64,000 bases of DNA from JAPHTQ01 sp050287105. GTDB lineage: Bacteria; Pseudomonadota; Gammaproteobacteria; Thiohalomonadales; Thiohalomonadaceae. The position numbers were made by a program, and so were the translations under genes. The notes below the pieces were generated by a model. The model did no database searches. It had not been told where the DNA came from and worked only from the letters and a program-made list of their open reading frames with translations. Shown here one piece after another: positions 15,091 to 24,282 of this stretch (positions are counted from its first letter, which is position 1; every line of letters begins with the position of its first letter). Location: assembly GCA_050287105.1 (NCBI GenBank), contig JBNKBG010000002.1, positions 4,858 to 68,857 on the forward strand, read 5' to 3'.

Positions 15091-15996
15091 TTATCCTTCT
15101 GTACGCAGGCGATTGACCAGCAGATCGTCTTCTAGGATTTGATCTTTCATTTGGCTTAGCTCACTCACGTCCCAGTTGCTGCTTAAATATCGACCTTTAG
15201 CCCAGTCAGCCTTACCTGAGCAAAGCCATACAATGAATCCTGCAGCCAGCTCTGGCTCATCCACGAGGAATTGGTGCATCTCTTCAGGCATGTTCTTACC
15301 CAGTGTTGTCGGCACGCCGCCTGGATGAATGGCAAAGCATTTAATCCCGTCCTCGCCATGATCAACGTCGATGAACTCGCAGAGACGATTGATGACATGC
15401 TTGGATGCCTGATAGTCCGACGCACCAGGCATTAGTAATTGTGCACCTACCGATGAAAGCAGGATCAAATGACCGCCTGATGCACCCTTCGCGGCGTGTT
15501 TGCGTGCGGATTCGATCAAATAGGGCAGGGCATAGCGGACAACCAGATACGTGCCCTTTACATTAACCTCCCATGAATACCACCAACTGGCGACATCGGA
15601 TTCGCCAATCCTGATCCAGTTATCGAGATAACCTGCATTGGTATCTGCGACGTCGATGCCGCCAAATTTGGCCACACAATCGTCCACCGCCGCTTTTACC
15701 TGCTCGGCATCGGTTACATCACAAGCCATGTACGCACAACGTGTCTCTGGATTGGCTTCGCTGATTTTCGCCCTGGTTTCTTCGAGCGCCGCTTCTGATC
15801 TTGCGGTGATATAGATCGCGTCGGCACCAGCCTGAGCAAAGGCAATCGCGGTGGCCTGACCAATACCCCGCGACGCACCTGAGATGAATATGGTCTTACC
15901 TGCCGCGCTACCCTTCAAAGTACTCCTGGGATCGATGTCGGCATATTGAGTGTGATGGCTTTTGAGGTCCAGAAATTGAGTGTCAATGGAAGACAT
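15091..15996 (-). CDS. Short-chain dehydrogenase/reductase
   Basis: 301 residues from MSSIDTQF. Classical SDR features are the cofactor motif SGASRGIGQA near residue 40, NAGYLDNW near 117 (normally NNAG; here DTNAG), the catalytic Ser in LILLSSVGAQL and YQASK near 192. PGGVPTTLGKN follows. It probably oxidises or reduces a small alcohol or ketone with NAD(P); the substrate is unknown. The C-terminal ~50 residues are longer than in minimal SDRs. A divergent AraC-type gene starts 167 bases away and is the likely regulator. Confidence 0.9.
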   Translation of the reverse strand: MSSIDTQFLDLKSHHTQYADIDPRSTLKGSAAGKTIFISGASRGIGQATAIAFAQAGADAIYITARSEAALEETRAKISEANPETRCAYMACDVTDAEQVKAAVDDCVAKFGGIDVADTNAGYLDNWIRIGESDVASWWYSWEVNVKGTYLVVRYALPYLIESARKHAAKGASGGHLILLSSVGAQLLMPGASDYQASKHVINRLCEFIDVDHGEDGIKCFAIHPGGVPTTLGKNMPEEMHQFLVDEPELAAGFIVWLCSGKADWAKGRYLSSNWDVSELSQMKDQILEDDLLVNRLRTEG

Positions 15997-16162
15997 GGGC
16001 TTTTTCTCTGTTTGTCTGTGAAAGTTTAAATAATCATAGGTTCTGAATTGATTTGCCGCCTGCCAATTTTTCCAGGAGTGCTGCCTAATTATCCGGAGTT
16101 TTGGATAAATAGTGGATCGCAGAATAACTTTAATATACTTTCTGGAGAAGGAGTGCCGCATA

Positions 16163-17035
16163 ATGCCGATTTCTGCCCTGACCAAGCAAGCAACCAATTT
16201 CCTGGTAAAACACCGAGATGAACCGCAGTGCGGTGTAACTCCAATGCCTGGTTTAACCTTGTTTCGTAGTTATAGAACGACGGCTCTTGAGGCCACGATT
16301 TACGATCCTGTCATCTGCCTGATACTACGTGGCGAGAAAGAAACAACTATAGGTGAAAGAACCATCAGATTTGGCGCTGGCGAGTCCCTGATTGTCAGCC
16401 ACAGCCTTCCTGTCGTTTCGAGAATCACACAAGCCAGTCCAAAGGCGCCTTACCTCGCGCTGATATTGTCGATTGATCTCGGTCTGCTTCGAACCTTGTA
16501 TCATGAAATGGATGAACTGCCCGATAGCAGTCGGCAAGCAACAGCGATGAATGCCGAGCAAACCGGAGAGGACATTATTGATGCACTCTCCCGATATTTA
16601 GCTCTGTCTGAAAGTACTGTAGAAATGAAGGTAATGGGGCCGCTGGTGTTAAAAGAGATTCATTTTCGCTTGTTGATGGCGCCACACGGTAGCATGCTGC
16701 GCCAACTGCTTGGACACGAGAGTTACGCAAGCCAGATTAACAAGGCAATCACACACCTCAGAACCCACTTCAGAAAGCCGCTTTCTATTAGTGACATGGC
16801 GAAAACCATTGGTATGAGCGAGTCATCGTTTTATGAGCGCTTTAAAAAGGTGACTGAGACTACCCCATTGCAATACCAGAAGGATATGCGACTTATCGAG
16901 GCTCAACGTTTGTTACGTAGCGAACGACTGCCTGTTTCCTCAGTTGCCTTTGAAGTGGGCTATGAAAGCCCAACCCAATTCAGCCGCGAATATTCGCGCA
17001 AATTTGGTATGCCACCCAGTGCAGAGCTGTCATGA
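16163..17035 (+). CDS. AraC-family transcriptional regulator
   Basis: 290 residues from ATG 16163, which follows GGAGAAGGAG; an in-frame GTG at 16112 is less likely. The N-terminal ~170 residues match the AraC_N cupin-type sensor domain (ICLILRGEKETTIGE). The C-terminal HTH pair spans ISDMAKTIGMSESSFYERFK and PVSSVAFEVGYESPTQFSRE. Such regulators usually control a divergent oxidoreductase gene, here the SDR. Ligand unknown. It lies just beyond the integron remnant. Confidence 0.92.
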   Translation: MPISALTKQATNFLVKHRDEPQCGVTPMPGLTLFRSYRTTALEATIYDPVICLILRGEKETTIGERTIRFGAGESLIVSHSLPVVSRITQASPKAPYLALILSIDLGLLRTLYHEMDELPDSSRQATAMNAEQTGEDIIDALSRYLALSESTVEMKVMGPLVLKEIHFRLLMAPHGSMLRQLLGHESYASQINKAITHLRTHFRKPLSISDMAKTIGMSESSFYERFKKVTETTPLQYQKDMRLIEAQRLLRSERLPVSSVAFEVGYESPTQFSREYSRKFGMPPSAELS

Positions 17036-17169
17036 CCATGCTCTGCGCTAAGTTTTATAAATCTGGAATTATTTGCGCAGTAAGTTATTCTTAGAGCGAA
17101 GAAACCATTACGTCATAATATTAATAACAATAACTAGACACCTCTACTTCATAAAAGTCAGCCAGTACC

Positions 17170-17553
17170 ATGGACGAAGACCAGGTTGCAGAACTACTCA
17201 AGCGGTACGTTGAAGGCCTCTTCCCCAAGAGCTGCCCCAATTGTCAGCGCCAGTACAAAACACTTCATGAGTATTTATTGGTTACAACGCCCGTTGGAAA
17301 ACCGATTTCTTATGATGCTGAACTGGGGAACAGAGACCCTGATAAGTTGTTTGGCTCTATTGCCAGCGCCAATTGTCCCTGTGGTTCAACCCTGTCAATC
17401 AGCTCAGAGCAGATGGAGCACAGCCAGCGATTGGCAATATTAGACTGGCTCTTTCATGAGACTGTTGAACAGGGAATAACCGCAACAGAGCTTTTGGACA
17501 GAATACGAATCAAAGCGACTCAGCTTGTGCTGGAAGAGGGCGAAAGAAAGTAG
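17170..17553 (+). CDS. Hypothetical protein with two cysteine pairs
   Basis: 127 residues, not recognised. Two cysteine pairs, SCPNCQRQY near residue 22 and NCPCGSTL near residue 75, could bind one zinc ion. The C-terminal third is a charged helix (TELLDRIRIKATQLVLEEGE). No signal peptide or membrane segment, so cytoplasmic. It stands alone between araC and purT with no strong Shine-Dalgarno sequence. Coding is supported by length and the absence of a better reading frame. Confidence 0.6.
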   Translation: MDEDQVAELLKRYVEGLFPKSCPNCQRQYKTLHEYLLVTTPVGKPISYDAELGNRDPDKLFGSIASANCPCGSTLSISSEQMEHSQRLAILDWLFHETVEQGITATELLDRIRIKATQLVLEEGERK

Positions 17554-17687
17554 TCTGACTTGTCACAACCCCATTACCTCTACCCTAATTGAATACCCCG
17601 CACTAGCCCTGCCGCACCCTACTCTGCATTGCTATCGCCTCTCTTTTACGCGATCATTTCACCTTCATTTTTTTGCAGGACTTCTCC

Positions 17688-18869
17688 ATGACAACCATCG
17701 GCACCCCTTTCTCATCTTCTGCTACGAAAATCCTCTTTTGCGGTTCCGGGGAACTGGGCAAGGAGGTTGTTATTGAGTTACAGCGCTATGGCTGTGAAGT
17801 GATTGCCTGTGATCGCTATGAGAATGCCCCCGCCATGCAGGTGGCTGATCGCTCCTATACCTTCTCCATGCTCGATGGAGATGAACTGCGACGGGTGATT
17901 GAGCTGGAGAAGCCTGACTACATCGTGCCGGAGATTGAGGCCATTTCCACCGACACGCTGGTGGCGCTTGAGTCTGAAGGATTTAATGTCATCCCCACAG
18001 CGAATGCCGCACGCCTGACCATGAACCGCGAGGGTATCCGTCGCCTGGCAGCTGAAGAGCTGGGCATCCCCACCTCTAATTATCAGTTTGTCGATAACCA
18101 GCAGGACTTTACCAGGGCTGTTAATGAGATTGGTCTTCCCTGTGTGGTGAAACCCATCATGAGCTCCTCGGGCAAGGGACAGAGCACGATAAAGAGTGAA
18201 GCGGATATCGAGGCCAGCTGGCTCTACGCACAGGAGGGTGGCCGTGCTGGCGCCGGGCGCGTGATTGTTGAGGGCTTTGTCGATTTTGATTATGAGATCA
18301 CCCTGCTAACCATTCGCCACATTAATGGCACCAGTTTTTGTCTGCCGATTGGGCATCGTCAGGAGGATGGGGATTATCAGGAGTCGTGGCAACCACAGGC
18401 GATGAGTGAGATCGCTCTGGCTCGTGCCAAAGCGATCGCAGAGAAGGTGACTGCCGCCCTGGGTGGGCGTGGCATTTTCGGTGTTGAGCTGTTTATTAAG
18501 GGTGACGATGTCATCTTTAGCGAAGTATCACCGCGCCCGCACGATACCGGCATGGTGACCATGATCTCTCAGGATCTATCGCAGTTCGCACTGCATGCCC
18601 GTGCCATTCTTGGGCTACCTATTCCTGAGATTCGGCAGCACGGCCCTTCTGCCTCGGCTGTTATTCTGGTTGAGGGAGAATCTAATAACGTTCGCTTTAG
18701 CAACCTCGAAGCAGCACTGCAGGAGCCCGACACGCAACTGCGTCTGTTTGGCAAACCTGAAGTTAAAGGGAAGCGTCGCATGGGTGTTGCTCTGGCACGT
18801 GGAGCGGATATCGAAGATGCCCGGCAGAAGGCGTTGAAGGCGGCGTCTGCAGTTACTGTTCAGCTGTAA
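17688..18869 (+). CDS. purT: Formate-dependent phosphoribosylglycinamide formyltransferase (GAR transformylase 2)
   Basis: 393 residues, ATP-grasp fold. PurT makes formyl-GAR from GAR, ATP and formate in purine synthesis. It aligns along its length with E. coli PurT: GSGELGKEVVIELQRYG, DRYENAPAMQVADRSY, YIVPEIEAISTDTL, SSSGKGQSTIKS, GGRAGAGRVIVEGFV, HRQEDGDYQESWQPQ and SEVSPRPHDTGMVT. The start ATG at 17688 (MTTIGTPF) fits the family; a TTG 15 bases upstream is in frame. Single-gene unit. Confidence 0.97.
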   Translation: MTTIGTPFSSSATKILFCGSGELGKEVVIELQRYGCEVIACDRYENAPAMQVADRSYTFSMLDGDELRRVIELEKPDYIVPEIEAISTDTLVALESEGFNVIPTANAARLTMNREGIRRLAAEELGIPTSNYQFVDNQQDFTRAVNEIGLPCVVKPIMSSSGKGQSTIKSEADIEASWLYAQEGGRAGAGRVIVEGFVDFDYEITLLTIRHINGTSFCLPIGHRQEDGDYQESWQPQAMSEIALARAKAIAEKVTAALGGRGIFGVELFIKGDDVIFSEVSPRPHDTGMVTMISQDLSQFALHARAILGLPIPEIRQHGPSASAVILVEGESNNVRFSNLEAALQEPDTQLRLFGKPEVKGKRRMGVALARGADIEDARQKALKAASAVTVQL

Positions 18870-18979
18870 TGTGGATCGAACAGGACAAAACAGCAGACCA
18901 CTACTTTTGCGACTGCAATGCTGCCTGAGTGATTTCCCGAAGTAACGCTTCCTCTCTGCATAATCCAGCCGGAACTGAA

Positions 18980-20245
18980 TCAACTCCCAACGCTGACAAA
19001 CTCACCAACCATTGCCTGCGCAATAAGCTGCACAGGATGCCGCAACGGAATCTCGATCTCCGCCTGCACCAATCCCTCCCGGAGATGCATGGCGCAACCC
19101 AGATTGGAGCTGATGACCATATCGGCGTTCATCGCTCTGATCTCCTCGACCATATCATCGCGCAGGGCATCGGCCATCTGCGCTTGAGTCAGCATCTGAC
19201 TGCCACCAGCACCGCAACAACGCGGCTCACCCGATAGCGGCACAATCTCCAGCCCCGGGATCTTCTGCAACAGTTCGAAGACGGCCTCTTCCTGTTCCCC
19301 ATTTTGTCGCAGGGTGCAGGGGGTATGCAGCGCCACCTTGAGGGGCAGGTATTTGAACGCCACCCTGCGCGACCTCAGGAGGTTGGCAAGGTAGTGGCTG
19401 ACGTCCAGCACCGGCGTTTTCAGCTCTTCGCCATCAAGCCACTCACCGTACGTCTTGAGACCAGCGCCACAACCGCTACTGGTGGTGACAATGGCATCGA
19501 CCGGATCGCGCGAAAATGCCTCAATGTTTCTGCGCGCCAGCCTGTCGGCGGTTTCCCGTTCACCACTGTGTCGGTGCAGTGCACCACAACAACCCTGTCC
19601 CTTTGGCAGTGTCACCTCAAGAGTGAGGGCATTGAAGACGTCGATGGTCGCCTGTTGTACCTCCTGCTCCATCACCGAACTAAAACAGCCGGTAAAGAGG
19701 GCAACACGCTGCACGGCTTCTGACTGGTTAATTCGATTTCGCAGGCGGCCAGGAAAGGTGACACGGCCCAGTAACGCGTTGGCCCGTTGCAGGCCCGCAA
19801 AACTCATCAGGCCCAGCTTCGCCAGAAGGCTACGCACGCCGATCACCTGTGCCAGATAGCTGGCCCGGATCAGGGATTTCAGCAGCGAACGCTTCTCAGC
19901 CAGTAACAACATCATGCGAGTCATCGCCGCTAACGGACGCTGTTCGCGCAGACGCGCCAGGGACTCATCCAGCATATTGCCGTAGCTGACTTTTGCAGGG
20001 CAGATCACCTCGCAGCTGTAGCAACCAAGGCAGCTCTCCAGCTTCTCCAGCGCCAACCCTTCGCTTTCACCACGCTCCAGTGCGCGCATCATTCGGATGC
20101 GCCCCATCGGTGACTGCTCGATGTCTTCGCTTTTAACGAAGGTCGGACAGACGGAGAGACAGATGCTGCACTGGGTGCAACCGTCGGGCGGCGTTTGCGG
20201 AGCAAAGCCCGCAAAGGAACTGTTCATTTCAAAACCAAAGGACAT
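18980..20245 (-). CDS. Fe-S oxidoreductase subunit, GlcF type (glycolate oxidase iron-sulfur subunit)
   Basis: 421 residues from MSFGFEMNSS; MNSSFAG 18 bases later is an alternative. Two 4Fe-4S motifs, CTQCSICLSVCPT near residue 24 and CLGCYSCEVICPA near 75, then two cysteine-rich CCG domains (GQGCCGALHRHSG, PRCCGAGGSQML). In glycolate oxidase this subunit takes electrons from GlcD/GlcE. No glcD or glcE is adjacent, so it may serve another flavoprotein (D-lactate or related oxidase). Cytoplasmic face of the membrane. Confidence 0.85.
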   Translation of the reverse strand: MSFGFEMNSSFAGFAPQTPPDGCTQCSICLSVCPTFVKSEDIEQSPMGRIRMMRALERGESEGLALEKLESCLGCYSCEVICPAKVSYGNMLDESLARLREQRPLAAMTRMMLLLAEKRSLLKSLIRASYLAQVIGVRSLLAKLGLMSFAGLQRANALLGRVTFPGRLRNRINQSEAVQRVALFTGCFSSVMEQEVQQATIDVFNALTLEVTLPKGQGCCGALHRHSGERETADRLARRNIEAFSRDPVDAIVTTSSGCGAGLKTYGEWLDGEELKTPVLDVSHYLANLLRSRRVAFKYLPLKVALHTPCTLRQNGEQEEAVFELLQKIPGLEIVPLSGEPRCCGAGGSQMLTQAQMADALRDDMVEEIRAMNADMVISSNLGCAMHLREGLVQAEIEIPLRHPVQLIAQAMVGEFVSVGS

Positions 20246-20458
20246 GAACGACACAACCTGTATGAGAGTTATTGCTGAGTAAGTGCAAGGGGTGTGCCAG
20301 GGGTTGGAATGTCCGCTTTTCAATGGGTTATAGATTTGGCGGTGCTGCGTTGTGGTGCGCTTTGTGGGCTTTACGACAGATCCTCCTGCACGTAATGCGC
20401 TTGATATCACTCCGCTTCATACCCACCCCTTTATCACCTCCACCTCATCAGGACTCCC

Positions 20459-20890
20459 ATGCGACTCTGGTCCATCCATCCCAAATACCTGGATAGCAAA
20501 GGCCTGGTAGCTCTCTGGCGAGAGGGGTTGCTGGCGCAGAAGGTCTTACGCGGTGAGACCAGGGGATACCGCCATCACCCACAGCTGCTTCGCTTTAAGC
20601 AGACGCCGAACCCGCTGGGTGCCATTGCCTCCTATCTACGCAGCGTGGTCGATGAAGCAGAGAGAAGGGGTTATCACTTTGAGCGCAGGAAGATTGCGCG
20701 CAACCACTACCGCGACAGCCTGCCCGTCAGCAGCGGCCAACTCCGCTACGAGTTTGAGCATCTGCAACGCAAACTGACACAACGCGATCCTGATCGCCTT
20801 GCTCTTCTACTCAGGGAAAAGACCATCAATGCCCACCCCTCATTTCAGCGTGTGCGGGGCAAGGTGGCGGATTGGGAAGTGCTCAGTTGA
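20459..20890 (+). CDS. Pyrimidine dimer DNA glycosylase family protein (Pyr_excise, PF03013)
   Basis: 143 residues beginning MRLWSIHPKYLDSKGLVALW, the hallmark of bacterial relatives of phage T4 endonuclease V. T4 enzyme homologues cut the glycosyl bond at UV dimers. In this family the bacterial members are often annotated only by similarity and lesion specificity is unproven. Other conserved pieces are GETRGYRHHPQLLRF and the basic FERRKIARNHY. The 3' end overlaps that of the convergent SLC13 gene by eight bases. Confidence 0.85.
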   Translation: MRLWSIHPKYLDSKGLVALWREGLLAQKVLRGETRGYRHHPQLLRFKQTPNPLGAIASYLRSVVDEAERRGYHFERRKIARNHYRDSLPVSSGQLRYEFEHLQRKLTQRDPDRLALLLREKTINAHPSFQRVRGKVADWEVLS

Positions 20891-22718
20891 TGCCGTAGAG
20901 GCGTGGTAACAGCCAGGAGAGGGTAAGCCAGACGATCAGCGTCAGTGGAATACCCACGCGCATAAAATCGGAGAAGTGATAGCCACCGGCACTCATCACC
21001 AGCAGGTTGGTTTTGTAGGCCATGGGGGTGGCGTAGCTCATGTTGGCACCGAACAGCACGGCCAGTACGAATGGCTCCGGCGGCAGCCCCATCTGCTGCG
21101 CGACACTGATGGCGATGGGCGTACCGATTACCGCCGCGGCATTATTGGAGACGATGTTGGTCAGGATCGCCATGATCAACATCAGTCCTGATAACAGCAT
21201 CGTCGGCGATGCCCCGGCTGCCAGCGTGACATACAACTGCGCCATATAATCCGCACCACCCGTTTGTAACAACGCGGACCCCAGCGCCAGACTGGCGACG
21301 ACGATCATAATCACCGGGGTACTTAGTGCGTGGACCACATCCTGCCAGCGCAGGCAACGGGTGAGGATCATCAGCAACACGCCACTCACCGCGCTGATCG
21401 CGATCGGCATCAGCCCCAGTGCCGCCACCACAATGATCCCGGCCATAATCGTCAGCGCCAGTGGGGCACGCTGGGTGTGCGGCAGGTCGCTGGTCGCATC
21501 CAGTACCAGCAGGGCGGCATCCTGTTTCAGCGCGGCGATCTGCTCCTGATTGCCCTGCACCAGCAGCACATCACCGACCCGCAGGCGGATATCACCCAGC
21601 TCCATATTCATCGTCCGCACTGCCGCACCCGGTCGATGCAGGGCCAGAGTCACCACATGATAGCGCTCATCAAAGCGGGTACGGCTGAGGGTGGAGCCCT
21701 CCAGTGGCGACCCCTGGGTGACCACTATCTCGGCGATCTGCTGATCCTCCGCCCGTAACGGATTCTCTTCATCCACCAGGCTCTCACCGTCATAAAGGCT
21801 GGCGCCCAGGGCGGAGGCAAATTCGGTCAGGTGGTCCGGGGTATCGTTGACACCCAGGCTGTCGCCAGCCAGTAACAGCGCATCTGGCAACGGCATGATC
21901 ACGGCATCGCCGCGATGGATTGCGCTGATGCGCATTTTCCCGCCCACCCGCTCATGGACCTCTGCCAGCATTTTGCCGTCGGCAAAACTCCCCTCTTCAA
22001 TATGCAGTTGCGCGGTAAACAGGCGTGGTGAACTATCGCGCAAACGCCCATCCCGCTCTGGCAGCATCCGCGGTGCCACCAACCATAGATAGAGAATCGC
22101 CAGACCTCCGGCGATCGCCGCAGGGATAAAGAAATCAAACATATGCATACGGCGTAAACCGAGATCCGCAGCGACCGCGATCACCAGCAGGTTGGTAGAG
22201 GTACCGATGGTGGTGCTCATACCACCAACCAGGGTAGCGAAACCCATCGGCATCAGCATCCCCGAGGTGGGCTGGCCGGTACGCAAGCCCACGCTTACCA
22301 GGATGGGCAGCAACAACACCACGATGGGGACGTTGTTAACGAAGGCGCTCAAAAGGGAACCCACCACCAATGTCAGTAGCAGGGAGAAGAGAGGGCTAAT
22401 CACCCAAAATCGCGCCAGCAGACGACCTACCGGTTCCAGTGCGCCGGTACGCACCAGCCCCTGCCCGGCGACCATCAGCGCGCTGACCGCAATCAGTGCC
22501 TCATGTCCGAAACCGCTGAACAGCGCGATAGGCTCAAACGCTATACCATCGTGGCTATAAGGGAATAGCTCAAAACCCACTGCCAGCAGTACCAACACCA
22601 CCAGACTGGAGGTCTCAAGGGGAATGTTATCCCGGGTAAAGAGAAACAGTGCCGCCACAATTAACAGCAACACCGCGATGCCATGTTCATCCGGTGTCGT
22701 GGGCAGCATTAAATCCAT
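20883..22718 (-). CDS. SLC13-family permease with two RCK_C (TrkA-C) domains
   Basis: 611 residues. N-terminal helices (LLLIVAALFLFTRDNIPLET, ALIAVSALMVAGQGLVRTG, FVNNVPIVVLLLPI) and C-terminal helices (ILTNIVSNNAAAVIGTPIAI) carry the paired re-entrant N-x-P/T segments of the divalent-anion:Na+ symporter fold. Between them, residues ~205-400 hold two TrkA-C-like regulatory domains (ADGKMLAEVHERVGGKMRIS and a second at LRVGDVLLVQGNQEQIAAL). The substrate is probably a di- or inorganic anion (sulfate, dicarboxylate) and is not resolved. No linked metabolic gene. Confidence 0.88.
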   Translation of the reverse strand: MDLMLPTTPDEHGIAVLLLIVAALFLFTRDNIPLETSSLVVLVLLAVGFELFPYSHDGIAFEPIALFSGFGHEALIAVSALMVAGQGLVRTGALEPVGRLLARFWVISPLFSLLLTLVVGSLLSAFVNNVPIVVLLLPILVSVGLRTGQPTSGMLMPMGFATLVGGMSTTIGTSTNLLVIAVAADLGLRRMHMFDFFIPAAIAGGLAILYLWLVAPRMLPERDGRLRDSSPRLFTAQLHIEEGSFADGKMLAEVHERVGGKMRISAIHRGDAVIMPLPDALLLAGDSLGVNDTPDHLTEFASALGASLYDGESLVDEENPLRAEDQQIAEIVVTQGSPLEGSTLSRTRFDERYHVVTLALHRPGAAVRTMNMELGDIRLRVGDVLLVQGNQEQIAALKQDAALLVLDATSDLPHTQRAPLALTIMAGIIVVAALGLMPIAISAVSGVLLMILTRCLRWQDVVHALSTPVIMIVVASLALGSALLQTGGADYMAQLYVTLAAGASPTMLLSGLMLIMAILTNIVSNNAAAVIGTPIAISVAQQMGLPPEPFVLAVLFGANMSYATPMAYKTNLLVMSAGGYHFSDFMRVGIPLTLIVWLTLSWLLPRLYGIN

Positions 22719-22840
22719 CTAAACTTCCTCACTCACTCGGTGACCTGAAATAAGGTGCATACATTGTAGTCACAACTTTCTTTTTCGTCTGTTGTGCGGT
22801 AAACATGGCAGATGAACTACGTTGTAATTTTGGTACCGCT

Positions 22841-23539
22841 ATGAGAATTCGGATAAGCACGGTTATTTTTTGTCTGCTTTCCACACTGGCAATCCCCTGC
22901 CACGGAGCTGATAACGCACCGACCATTGATGATCTCATTATCTGGGAGATCCAGGACTGGAAATCCAAGGGCGGACATAAACGCCTCACCCTGTGGCGCG
23001 ATGGCTACTCGGAAATTGAAGTGGTTTTGCCGGAAGATGCCAAGACACCTTCACCCAGTGCTGGCTGGGAGAGGATCCGTGACAACGACAACATCCGTTA
23101 TGTGCATCGCAACGCCTACACACCCGACGCAACCCGCAAGATGTTCCGCCAGGCAATCCGTGCCGGTATCAGACGCCTGACCTCCTTTCGCCCGGTAAAG
23201 AAGGATGCGGGTGGCACCCGGGTGGTGATCAGTCTCGATGGTGAGCGCAAGGAGTTAATCATCCCTGACTTTCTGGGTCGCTATGACGGCACCACCAATC
23301 ACCGCCGTTTTCAGGCCGTTTCCGCCATTCTTGGCCGCTTTAACAGCAATCCTTTCGCCGTCCCAGGCGCCAAACCCAAACCGACAAAGCCGGAAGCGGC
23401 AACTGCCCCCGCTGCTGCGCCGACAACGACCGAAACCACTGACAGCGCAACAACAGAATCGGTAAAGACGGAAGAGCCCTCGGCACCACAGACCGAACCC
23501 GCCGTGCAGGAGAAACCCTCCGAGGCGACAGCCGAGTAG
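22841..23539 (+). CDS. Exported hypothetical protein with a low-complexity tail
   Basis: 232 residues from ATG 22841, chosen because it begins a signal peptide (MRIRISTVIFCLLSTLAIPC, cut near HGA); ATG 22805 would bury it behind 12 residues. The ~140-residue mature domain (WEIQDWKSKGGHKRLTLWRDG, IPDFLGRYDGTTNHRRF) is not a family I recognise. The last ~55 residues are Pro/Ala/Thr/Glu-rich (TKPEAATAPAAAPTTTETT), probably disordered. Periplasmic location inferred. No near partner in the same direction except phnA 62 bases on. Confidence 0.65.
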   Translation: MRIRISTVIFCLLSTLAIPCHGADNAPTIDDLIIWEIQDWKSKGGHKRLTLWRDGYSEIEVVLPEDAKTPSPSAGWERIRDNDNIRYVHRNAYTPDATRKMFRQAIRAGIRRLTSFRPVKKDAGGTRVVISLDGERKELIIPDFLGRYDGTTNHRRFQAVSAILGRFNSNPFAVPGAKPKPTKPEAATAPAAAPTTTETTDSATTESVKTEEPSAPQTEPAVQEKPSEATAE

Positions 23540-23601
23540 CCCGCCCGAACGCAAAGCGCTGTTCTGCGTTATAATGCGCCCTTCACAAATCAGGAGGGGT
23601 T

Positions 23602-24186
23602 ATGACCATCGAACAGACGCTGCAAACACGCAGCAATTCCCAGTGCGAACTTTGCGGCGCAAGCGATAGCCTTTCCGTTTACGAAATTCCTCCCGAGTCA
23701 GATGGCAGCGCCGAGCAGTCGGTACTGCTGTGCGCGACCTGCCGCAGCCAGATCGAAAACCCCGAGACCGTCGACGCCAACCACTGGCGCTGCCTCAATG
23801 ACAGCATGTGGAGTCAGGTGCCTGCGGTACAGGTGATGGCGTGGCGCATGTTGACCCGCCTGAGTGCAGAGGGCTGGCCGCAGGAGTTGCTGGATATGCT
23901 CTATCTGGACGACGACACCCTCGCCTGGGCCAAAGCCGATGGGACGGGTAGCAGTAACGAAGAGAGTGACGACGTGCACAAGGATTGTCACGGCGCGATC
24001 CTTGAGGCGGGCGATACCGTTACCCTGACCAAGGACCTTACCGTCAAGGGCGCCAACTTCACCGCCAAACGCGGCACCGCGGTGCGCGGTATTTCGCTGG
24101 TACCCAACAACCCGGAACAGATCGAAGGCAAGGTCAATGGTCAGCAGATCGTCATCCTGACCAAGTTCGTTAAGAAATCATCCTGA
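23602..24186 (+). CDS. phnA: PhnA/YjdM-family zinc-ribbon protein
   Basis: 194 residues. The N-terminal zinc ribbon (CELCGASDSL and LLCATCRSQI), a central W-rich region (NHWRCLNDSMWSQVPAVQVM) and the C-terminal YjdM domain (HKDCHGAILEAGDTVTLTKD, GQQIVILTKFVKKS) are all present. Despite the historical name the family is not required for phosphonate use in E. coli; its role is unclear. Strong ribosome-binding site AGGAGGGG. Followed by a terminator shared with the convergent sugar kinase gene. Confidence 0.92.
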   Translation: MTIEQTLQTRSNSQCELCGASDSLSVYEIPPESDGSAEQSVLLCATCRSQIENPETVDANHWRCLNDSMWSQVPAVQVMAWRMLTRLSAEGWPQELLDMLYLDDDTLAWAKADGTGSSNEESDDVHKDCHGAILEAGDTVTLTKDLTVKGANFTAKRGTAVRGISLVPNNPEQIEGKVNGQQIVILTKFVKKSS

Positions 24187-24214
24187 GCAGTAACGTGCCA
24201 ATGAGGCACACATC

Positions 24215-24262
24215 GAAGGCCACGAGAGGTTTTATTTTATAACCCTTTCGTGGCCTTCTGCT
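24215..24262. terminator. Bidirectional terminator between phnA and the ROK kinase gene
   Basis: Stem GAAGGCCACG (24215-24224) pairs perfectly with CGTGGCCTTC (24249-24258). The plus strand continues TGCTTTT. The loop is AT-rich (24225-24248). Confidence 0.7.
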
Positions 24263-24282
24263 TTTGCTACCTGGCGTTCGCC

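Noticed and set aside
23602..24186. Alkylphosphonate-specific role for phnA
   Set aside because: The name is historical; no phn operon is present here and E. coli YjdM is not needed for phosphonate use.
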